A DNA stretch of 64,000 nucleotides, from the NCBI GenBank assembly GCA_037953745.1, contig JBAKBP010001394.1:1-64000 (forward strand), in the 5' to 3' direction. Positions 55,884-64,000 of this stretch are shown here, one piece after another. The stretch comes from Lithodes maja. Lineage: Eukaryota > Arthropoda > Malacostraca > Decapoda > Lithodidae. How positions within the stretch are numbered: position 1 is the stretch's first letter; the number at the start of each line of letters is the position of its first letter. The position numbers and the translations under genes were made by a program. The notes under the pieces are model-generated. The model ran no database searches and was not told the origin of the DNA. It saw only the letters and a program-made list of their open reading frames with translations.

Positions 55884-56225
55884 CTTAATTTCATTGGGGG
55901 GGGGGGTCAATGTTGGGAGGGCTTTGGGTGTACCATCTTGAAAAATGGTACACCCAAAGCCCTCCCAACATTGACCACCCCAATGAAATTAAGATCTTCT
56001 ACCGCAATTACATGTCCTCTGAACACAAAAATGACGAGGCCGTCTTAAAAGAAATAATCTCCAAGCATGTCCACCCAACCAACCCGGAAAACAAAATCAA
56101 ATTAATAATTTATTACAAATCCCCCAAGACCTCCAACCTCGTTCCAGCTTCCACCAAGATAAAGAGCCCGATGACCGACGATCACGTCATTTACCAACAT
56201 ACCTGTAATTATGAGGACTGTGGAC
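55884..56225 (+). pseudogene. Penelope-like element fragment with 5' inverted repeat
   Basis: The plus-strand frame contains HVHPTNPENKIKLIIYYKSP, KTSNLVP and DHVIYQHTCNYEDCG. This is the linker region that precedes the GIY-YIG endonuclease in Penelope-like ORFs. The endonuclease itself is cut off at 56225 by the LTR of Gmr1-like copy 3. The left edge is a palindrome: 55884-55936 is nearly the exact reverse complement of 55945-55993, with an 8-base loop. The left arm has four extra G. The family call rests on motif similarity from memory and is moderately sure. Confidence 0.
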
Positions 56226-58120
56226 TGTGACGCTTCTGCATAGTAGCCACGTGCGGGCATGCGCGCGCGTCGGCTGCCCAGCCGTTTAGAAAACCGGCTG
56301 GTGGCAGCCGGCCGGCCGGCTTTTCCTTAGTATATATCCTACGACAATGTAACTAATGTCTGGGATATTCTTATATTGTTTCACAGCTTGTAGCTGCCCT
56401 TATTCTTAACCAACGCATCTTAGTATATTTTATGCTCGATAGTTGATTATTTCATTATAATATATAAGATGTAAGTTTAGTGAGGGCGGGAGGAGACGAG
56501 CGGGAGAGAGAGACCAGCTTGGGACGTTGCTTCGCTTGCCAGCTTGGGACGAGCCTAAAGCGTTGCCATATGCATTTCATTGCAACGTTAGGCTTAGTTT
56601 CGACTCACGCACGGGGTAGACGATTTTGACCCGGCAACTGTGTTGAGTGTTGCCAAGCCTGGGATGTATTCTGCATGCCTAGGGCGGGGTCCAGACAGAT
56701 TCAAGACTCAGAGCTCACCTCACTGTCGTACCCTTCGGACCCCCTTGATATCTATCCCTGTCAACCCCACTTAGAAACTTTCTCTCTTACTTTGTATACC
56801 TTCTTTCCACTACTTCACCAATCTATTTAATTATCCCATCCCCTTGATAGACCTTATATCTATTATTGTATTAACGACGAGCTCTCAGATAATTAGATAG
56901 GATTTTGGGCCTTATGCAGAGATTTAATTGTTAATGAGACCTAGGAAGCTTTTTTGTTGTCTCATATTTGGTGGTTTCATGCTTGCTAGTGTGTTCTTGT
57001 GTCAGGTTAGCAGGGGCTAGACCGGAGGGGAGGCTTTTTGCGATCCTTTAAGTAAAGTCTGCTGGTGCGAGTCCTGTGGACCCGCACGACTTTACTTTGA
57101 TACCCGTGGGAGTCTGGGGGCAGTTTCTTGTCTGTGTCCCTGTGTGTCTAGTGTTGTGTTGTGTGAGGGCCCTTGCCTAGTCCACTCAGCACTGCGCTAG
57201 CACGTCTTGCTTTTGTTTTAGGGTCGCCAGGAGAGAGTCAGATACTTGCGATCTGAGTCTCTCAAGAGAGCACCCTTTCAATTAGAGTAATTTGGCACAC
57301 AGACTTGGGAACGTCCCTAGGCTAGAGCAGGTGGCTCAGCCCGGGTATCCGAAGCCTATATCCTTCCGGCTAGACCTCTGCCACCTGGCAGATTAACAGC
57401 TAGGGGTTTATTATTTCTGCATGCTTGTTATTGTGCCACAGTTTACCGTTTTTGTGAGCATTGTGAGTCAGGGTGTGGCTTAGAGACTCTGTCCGAGCAG
57501 GCTTGCCTGACTAAGAGTGAGAAGCACACCTGTATGTGGTTATGTTGCGAGTTGCTGCCTTTATTTAATTATACCTATGCCATTATACACTGTAGGTCCT
57601 ATCACTAGTATTTATTCCTGCTTATGAGTTAAGAGTTCTCTAAATCCGTAACGTACTTTCTTTGCTAAGCATCAGATCCTACAGTAGCCACATGCAGTTT
57701 AGAAACCCGCATCTTGTCTACCTGTACGATGTTTTGAGGACTGTTTGCTTTCACCTTCTTTCACGCAGGGGTGATTAGTTGTATTAATTAACGTAACGTT
57801 AAATGTACTTTCTTCTAGTTTGTTATTAAATTGTTTCTGCAATTTAATTCCGTTATCTATCTTTTCCTTGAAGCTTTAAGTCAACTTAATTGTGTGATCT
57901 TTTATATAGCCTGCTTGACTATCAGCAGTCTATAGTGCGTGCACCCTGTAACCGAGTCATAGGATACCTTGTTGTCCAGGCAGGACTCTTGACGGTTTAG
58001 GGTGGTTTGTTGCCTGGGTTTATAGATAAGGGTTGGATCTAGCGTTTTCCGTTGTTGCTTGTTGCCGCATACCTAGTCCAATAGAAAGAGCCCAGTGTTT
58101 ATATATCCCAGGATGTAACA
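56226..58120 (+). repeat. 5' LTR of Gmr1-like copy 3
   Basis: 1895 bp from TGTGACGC to GATGTAACA, similar in its 3' part to the LTR of copy 1 (2876-4580). It is followed by AA and the primer-binding site TGGCGACC. Confidence 0.
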
Positions 58121-58140
58121 AATGGCGACCTTGCATAGGA
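58121..58140 (+). promoter_or_regulatory. Primer-binding site of copy 3
   Basis: TGGCGACCTTGCATAGG starts two bases after the LTR end, identical over the first 12 bases to the site of copy 2. It is complementary to a tRNA 3' end carrying CCA. Confidence 0.
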
Positions 58141-58333
58141 TTTACTGAACAGAGGAATATAGTGGTCATTTGTTTTGAGATTCCTTATGATTAGAGGAAT
58201 ACAGTGGACATAGTTTTTTTTTTGGAGCAACCAATATAACACATTAAAGACTTTAAATAACATTAGTATATACATACTTGCATAGGAGATAAGGCACATT
58301 CTATAACCGTGATAATTACTGCAGTATACAAAC

Positions 58334-59006
58334 ATGTCTAATACATCAGAACACAGTGATGGGTCAGGTCACGATACGGGCTCGGAGGGAGAAAGACCTG
58401 TGGAGTGGCTAGTCGATAGCGAGGAGGGTGCTAGAAGATTTTTAGAGGTGCCCCTTACCGCTGCCAGGGTGTTGAAGCTGAATAAGTATGGCTTAAAGTG
58501 TGTGGCAGGTCTTCAGGGTCACCAGGGTTTAAGTGGCATGAGGAAAGATCAGCTGAGGACTTTGATATTGGGTTTAGAAGGGAGAGACCTGGGTGGAGAG
58601 GCGACTGGGGGCCCCGGTCCCCAGCCCCTCCTCCACTCTACCCCCATATCAAACGTCAGGGTGCCTAAATTTAGTACATACCCCCAAGTTGATGGTCAAT
58701 GGCAGCGTGGAATTCAATCACAGGGACCCTCTCCATTAAATGCACCTTCCCCTCCTCAAGGGATGACTCCAGATTTGTTGTTTCGGCTTGAGATGGCCAA
58801 GGTTGAGGTTGCTAGAGCTCAGGTTGAGGCCGCCGAAAGACAGGTTAGTGTGCAGGCTGAGGTTGCTGCTAGAGCTCAGGTTGAGGCTGCTAGAGCTCAG
58901 GCTGAGGCTGCAGAGGGAACAGCTATACGAGAGGCTGAACTGCAGGCAGAGTCTACTAGGTATCGGGCTGACAGGGAGCTGGAGAGATCTCGAGTGGAGG
59001 TAACAG
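58334..59006 (+). pseudogene. Gmr1-like copy 3 gag, N-terminal part
   Basis: From the methionine at 58334 the frame has an acidic start, a SAP-like segment (LSGMRKDQLRTLILGLEG) parallel to that of copy 2, a proline-rich linker, and a long alanine/glutamate/arginine helix with a repeated ARAQVEAA motif. It is cut by the SINE at 59007. The homologous protein continues at 59281. Confidence 0.
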
Positions 59007-59269
59007 CGGCTCGCTTGGTGTAGTGACTAGCGTCTCGGACTTCCACCCAGAAGGCCCGGGTTCGCGCCCACGCTCGGCGCATTAAAGATTTTTCACAAGC
59101 ACTGAGTCGTTACCATCCCTCATGAGCAAAGGGATGGGGTAGTAGTACAGGACCCCAATGGAAATACGCCTAATCGGCCTTATTGAGCTATCCTTAGCTA
59201 GCTTAGCATGGCTAGCTTTAAGAACTATTATTATTATTATTATTATTATTAACAGGGCGAAATATTGGG
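59007..59269 (+). mobile_element. tRNA-derived SINE, family 2, copy b
   Basis: Nearly identical to 18533-18780, with the same box-A-like and box-B-like segments and a long (ATT)n tail. It is flanked by the duplicated target GGAGGTAACA(G) at 58996-59006 and 59270-59280. Removing the insert and one target copy rejoins the gag frame of copy 3. About 19 non-repetitive bases lie between the (ATT)n tail and the right target copy. Confidence 0.
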
Positions 59270-59280
59270 GGAGGTAACAG

Positions 59281-60746
59281 ACATCGGGACCAATCATTGT
59301 CGCACCTGCTTAAACTAGTTCCTGTGTTCGATGAATTAGGTGTGGCTGAGTTTTTTATGCGATTTGAGAAGAAGTGTCAGGAACACCAGTGGCCTCAGGA
59401 AAAGTGGGCAGCATTAGTTTCATCAAGACTCCTAGGAAAGGGGCTAAAAGCGTATGATGCGTATAAAGCGTATGACTCTACCTTTAGAGTCCTGTGTAGT
59501 TTATGATGAGCTAAAGAAGGCTGTGCTACGGGCCTATGAGTTACAACCAGAAACTTACCGCTTGAAGTTTCGGGGTGTTACTAAGGGCAAGGATAGTACC
59601 TTCCTAGAACACGCCCGGGACTTGTCTGATGCACTACGACATTGGCTGCGTTCTGAGAGGGCAGCTACTTTTGAGGAGTTGAGTGAGCTGGTTCTCTTGG
59701 AGCAGTTCTTTAAGTGCACAGGCAGGGACTTAACATTAAATATAAAGGAAGAAAATCCTAGAACTCTCCAGGAGGCAGCAGAAATGGCTGACCGCCGACT
59801 GTCATTAATTCGAGGGTGCGAAGCAGCAGCTAGGAGTGAGTCGGGTGCAAAGGATCGTACCCCTCCCCCTCCCAAGAATTTTGATACACATAAATACACA
59901 AAACCATGTAGCACTGACAATAAAACTGAACATAAACCAAATACCGTCCCGTATAAGAAGTCTAATGGTACCTCCCACTCCCAAGGGAAACCAAAGAGTA
60001 AAGAGTGCTTTGCATGTCACAAGGAGGGTCACTTTGCAAATGCTTGTCCGAACAAGCCACCAAACAAGGTTGTGTCATTGGCCCTCAGCATAGGGGTGTC
60101 GCCTATATCTTCTGAGTTTGCCAAGGGTAGTTCGTCAGAGGTTGGGACACAGCCTGTGTTCAAGAGTCCGGAAGGCTCGAACTCTGTCCGCGACGTCTTT
60201 GGGGGTCATAGAGGGCATTGTTTTGTGAGGTGGGCTGGCGAAAGGCGAGGAGTTAAGCTATTGCATGATACTGGGGCTTCTCAGACCTTGTTAAGGAACT
60301 TTACTGGTAGACCGATTAACGCTGCTCGGGTGGTGGTAGTTCAGGGGATCAATGCTACGAAGTCCTACCCGCTGGTGCGGATGGAGCTGGAGGTGGATGG
60401 TGTGGCGAAGGAGCTGGATGTCGGAATTGTAGAGAACTTGCCTGTTGGGGGCGTCGACCTCCTCCTCGGCAACGACTTTGCGGTGCCTGCTTCTAAGGTT
60501 TCACCCTTGGTCGTTGCCGAGAAGGCGGCCGACGTTAGTAGGGAGGAACAGGAGTGGGTTGAGAAGTGTAGCGTACAAACTATGGCGTGTGTTGTGACGC
60601 GTTCTCAGACATCCGGAGCCTTGCAGCCACCACCTCAGTCTATCAAACCGCGGAGGAAAGGTCACAAGAAAACGGGAAGTGTTGGTCAATTGGAGGTTTT
60701 GAGCCGGCAGTGTTTCTTGGTGACTCATTATTGGCACCTATGTTAG
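59281..60746 (+). pseudogene. Gmr1-like copy 3 gag C-terminal part and protease
   Basis: Frames 59297-59506 and 59454-60746. The first breaks near 59455, where GCGTATGA is locally repeated. The second has YELQPETYRLKFRGV, the CCHC knuckle CFACHKEGHFANAC and the aspartic protease DTGASQTLLR with VDLLLGNDFAV. It breaks near 60650-60740, and the same protein continues in the frame starting at 60587. It parallels the single frame of copy 2 residue for residue over long stretches. Confidence 0.
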
Positions 60747-63700
60747 AGTCTGGAGAGGCCCCGGGGCCTGTCACCGCTAGTGCAGGTGCAGGACAGGAAG
60801 AGACTCTGCGACAGCATCGTTATGCGCAGCGTGGGGAAAGGATGGCTCAGTGGGACATTGGAGGTGGAAATAAATTATTTAAGATGAACTTGGATAATCT
60901 CGCACCTGCTGATATATGTTCCTTGCAGCTGGAAGATCCTGAAGTCAGGGCATGTGGTAATGGTGCTATCGAACTGGAGAGCGATGGGGATGCGCAGCCT
61001 GGTGATTTTTTCTTGTCCGAGGGGATCTTGTATCGGAGACATCAGGATCCCAAGAAAAAGTGGGATGGCGGGTCAGGATTAGTGGACCAGTTAGTAGTAC
61101 CGAGGGTGTGCCGTGAGAGCTTATTGAGATTAGCTCATGATGTGCCTTTGGCAGGGCACCTGGGGGCACGTAAGACGGAGGCAGCTCTGAGCAAGCTTTT
61201 CTGGTGGCCTGGGTTAAAACTTAAAGGCGAGTGTCGTGTCATGGGTGTCACAGTGTCACACTTGTCAAGTTGTTAGGAAACCCAATCAGGTCATCCCGAG
61301 AGCCCCGTTACAACCCATCCCTGTCATTGGGCCGCCCTTCAGCAAAGTAGTTATCGATATGGTTGGCCCATTGCCCCCCACTAGTGCCGGCAATACATTT
61401 TTACTAACTGTAATGGATGTAGCAACACGGTATCCAGATGCTTACCCCATGCGCAACGGGATGGCTAAGACTGTTGTCAAAAACCTACTTGTCTATTTCT
61501 CTCGTTATGGCTACCCTCAGGAGATCCAGTCTGATCAGGGATCCAATTTTACTTCTGCTCTGTTTAAGCAGACCATGCAGCAACATGGGATAGTGTCTGT
61601 GGTGTCATCTGCCTACCATCCCGAGAGTCAGGGAGTTTTGGAAAGGTGGCACTCGACTCTCAAGAGTATGTTGCGGTGTTATTGCATGGAAAATGGGAAG
61701 GACTGGGATCTAGGTCTCCCATACGTTTTATTTGCTGCGAGAGAAGTACCTGGGGAGAGCTTGGGATTTAGCCCGAACGAGTTGATTTTTGGACACAGGG
61801 TCAGGGGGCCCCTCCACATAGTCAAGGAGATCTGGGAGGGAGTCACAAAGCCATGCTCGCTTCTAAAGTATGTAGTTGAAAGCCGTGAGAGAATGCTAAA
61901 GAGCTTGGAGGTAGCAGGTCGGAACCTTAAGAGTTCACAAGCTCAGATGAAGGACAGATACGACCAGAAGGTGAAGCTGAGGGAGTTTGAAGTAGATCAG
62001 GAGGTACTGATACTACTGCCTCTGGTGGGACACCCCTTGTCTGCACAGTATTCTGGTCCATATCGGGTTGTAAGGAAGGTTTCTGATCTCGACTATTTAG
62101 TAGCTACTCCTGATCGTAAGAAAAAGAACCAACTTTGCCATGTAAATCTGATGAAAGAGTATGTGAGGCGCCCCTCCGAGCCTCTCACTGTCTCAGTGTT
62201 GATCTGCAGCGATCGTGGTGGAGAAGGAGGAAGGGACAGTCAAGCTGCGGGGGAGGATAATTGGGATTGTCATGTTTCCGCGGATCAGTGGGCGGGGAAT
62301 TCTAGACAAGTGGCTCACGAGTTGATATTGCACCTGCCTGAGCAACAGCGTGTAGCTGTGCAGCACTTGTTTGATTCAAACCCAGCTGTTTTCGCGGAGC
62401 ATCCTGGCCTCACTACTCAAGCGGTGCACGATGTCGATGTTGGGGACCACCCGCCCTTTAAATCAGTGCCATACCGTGTTCCCCCTATTAAATTACCAGC
62501 ACTTAGGGAAGAGCTGGATTATATGCTGAAACGTGGGCTGATTTCTGAGGGTGCAGTAAGGTGGACTTCCCCCGTCACCCTGCAGCCCAAACCAGATGGC
62601 AAGGTGCGGTTTTGTATAGATTTCCGCAGGTTGAATGGTTTAACCCCCACAAATGCCTACCCTCTCCCTCGCGTGGACGGCAGTGTGGATAAGATAGGAA
62701 AAGCCAAGTTCCTCACTAAGATAGACCTTGTTAAGGGTTATTGGCAAGTGCCCTTGTCTGAGCGAGCGTGAGAGGTGTGTGGGTTTGTGGTGGACGGTGC
62801 CACATATCGTTGCCATGTTATGCCCGTGCAACGTTTCAGAAATTAATGAACGACATTGTAGCCGACATTCCCAACTGTACGGTGTACCTAGATGATGTCA
62901 TAATATACGACGATGATTTTAACAGTCACTGTGCTCACATCGGACAGCTTTTTAATAAACTGAATGAAGCAGGTTTGGTGGTAAACCTGGGTAAGTGCGA
63001 TTTTGTCAAAGCCACAGTTTTGTACCTGGAGTTCGAGGTGGGGATGGGTCAAGTGTGCCCTCCACAGACAAAGATCAAAGCCATCGATCAGTTTCCCCAG
63101 CCTACGACTAAGAAACAAATCATGCGGTTTCTAGGTATGATAGGCTATTATCGTCGCTTCATCAAAGGCTATTCGACTGTACTTGCACCTTCAACTGACT
63201 TATTATCTAAGGACAAGAAGTTCCGGTGGTCTCCTGAGTATGCAGAGGCGTTTTCCTTGGTGAAACACCTGTTATGTACCCACCCCATACTCAGGGCCCC
63301 GGACTTCAGCAGACCTTTTCAGCTGGCGACTGATGCCAGTGGCGTAGGGGCTGGGGCTGTCTTGTTACAGACAGATGATGAAGGTATCGAACATCCAGTG
63401 AGTTTTTACAGTAAAAAATTCAATAGTGCACAAAGGAATTACTCTGTAATTGAAAAAGAACTCCTGGCGATAGTGCTGGCGCTCAGGCACTTCGATGTAT
63501 ATGTTCCTGCTTTCGGACCAGTCGTAGTGGTTTATACCGATCATCACCCTCTGAAATTCTTGAATCAGTTTCATAACCGGAATATGAGGCTGACCAGGTG
63601 GTCACTCATGCTTCAGGAGTATAATCTGGACATACGCCATATTGCCGGTTCTGATAACGTGATAGCGGATTGTCTATCAAGGGTGGATGATGTTGGTTAG
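60747..63700 (+). pseudogene. Gmr1-like copy 3 pol (integrase-RT-RNase H)
   Basis: The frame to 61276 carries the gag-pol junction GDFFLSEGILYRR in frame and the integrase zinc region LAHDVPLAGHLG. After a frameshift near 61230, frame 61236-62771 gives CHTCQVV, D in MDVATRYPD, D in SDQGSNF and E in VLERWH, then RT to PLSER. A TGA at 62769 replaces a lysine codon. Near 62825 a deletion removes the YGLKNAP motif. The frame then runs ATFQKLMND, YLDDVIIY, LATDASGVGAG, IEKELLAIV, YTDHHPL and NVIADCLSRV to 63700. Inactive. Confidence 0.
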
Positions 63701-64000
63701 ACTGCCACAGGATTGAGGGTTGAGTGTGGAGGAAAATAGGCTGTCACTGTAGTTCAGCCGAAAAAAACAAATTAAAAAAGCAAAAACTTTATAAAAACTC
63801 TTTATTTTTATAACGTGTAGAATTTTGTATAAGATGTTGTAGCAGTATCTAAGTTGAATGTTTTCGCTTATTGTCGCTAAGTTAGTTGAACTTGCTCGGT
63901 GGAGCTCAACAGTCTTTATTTTTTTTATATATAGTGCCTTGTGTCGCAACAGTGTGTGGTACTATGAGAAGCTTTCTGTTAGATATGAAGAACTTAGTCA
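63701..64000 (+). other. 3' untranslated region of Gmr1-like copy 3
   Basis: Non-coding, T/A-rich, similar in position to 2363-2875 of copy 1. The polypurine tract and 3' LTR are not reached before the window ends. Confidence 0.

Larger units (their letters stand above)
56226..64000 (+). mobile_element. Gmr1-like LTR retrotransposon, copy 3 (3' LTR outside window)
   Basis: Plus strand: 5' LTR 56226-58120, primer-binding site, gag-protease, then integrase-RT-RNase H, then a 3' untranslated region to the window end. It has the same order as copies 1 and 2. It is inserted in a Penelope-like fragment. Gag contains a SINE, and pol has several frameshifts, one stop and a deletion, so it is older or more damaged than copy 2. 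Confidence 0.

Overview
This is eukaryotic, almost certainly metazoan, repeat-rich DNA in which I can support no host protein gene and no functional RNA gene. Nearly all coding potential belongs to transposable elements: three Ty3/gypsy-type LTR elements with an unusual pol order, one conventional gypsy element, several DIRS-type tyrosine-recombinase retroelements, CR1-like LINEs, a Penelope-like fragment, two tRNA-derived SINE families, short DNA elements inserted at TTAA, and many tandem arrays. The mixture fits an arthropod, possibly a decapod crustacean. That is inference from repeat content only.

Layout. 1-4580: 3' part of an element whose integrase precedes the reverse transcriptase (Gmr1-like order; copy 1) with its 3' LTR. 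4581-6439: DIRS leader fragment, short tandem array, SINE. 6440-20319: a minus-strand conventional gypsy element (gag, protease, RT, RNase H, integrase) cut inside its integrase by a 9-kb DIRS element (7131-16155) with long inverted terminal repeats, an internal complementary region, and decayed gag, RT, RNase H and tyrosine recombinase. The gypsy pol also holds eight tandem 48-bp units and a SINE. 20320-25230: tandem arrays, a DIRS 3' end and three elements flanked by TTAA. 25230-32721: a CR1-like LINE split by a DIRS-derived palindrome, a second DIRS element, and a CR1 fragment holding a foldback element. 32849-43366: a nearly complete Gmr1-like copy 2 on the minus strand with both LTRs; one LTR carries a TTAA-flanked insertion. 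43367-49100: mostly non-coding, with three 22-bp palindromes, a roughly 115-bp satellite and a 17 x 43-bp minisatellite. 49100-54830: nested CR1 copies, including a near full-length one with an esterase-type ORF1. 54831-56225: a degenerate 10-bp-phased array and a Penelope-like fragment. 56226-64000: Gmr1-like copy 3 with its 5' LTR, a SINE in gag, and the 3' LTR outside the window.

Main points of interest: (i) three independent copies of a gypsy-like element with integrase-RT-RNase H order; (ii) a textbook DIRS architecture inside a gypsy integrase with an apparently clean junction; (iii) an in-frame 8 x 48-bp expansion between RT and RNase H; (iv) a TTAA insertion that can be checked against its empty-site paralogue within the same window. 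Element names such as copy 1 or DIRS-1 are local labels. All boundaries were read by eye and may be off by several bases where stated as approximate.
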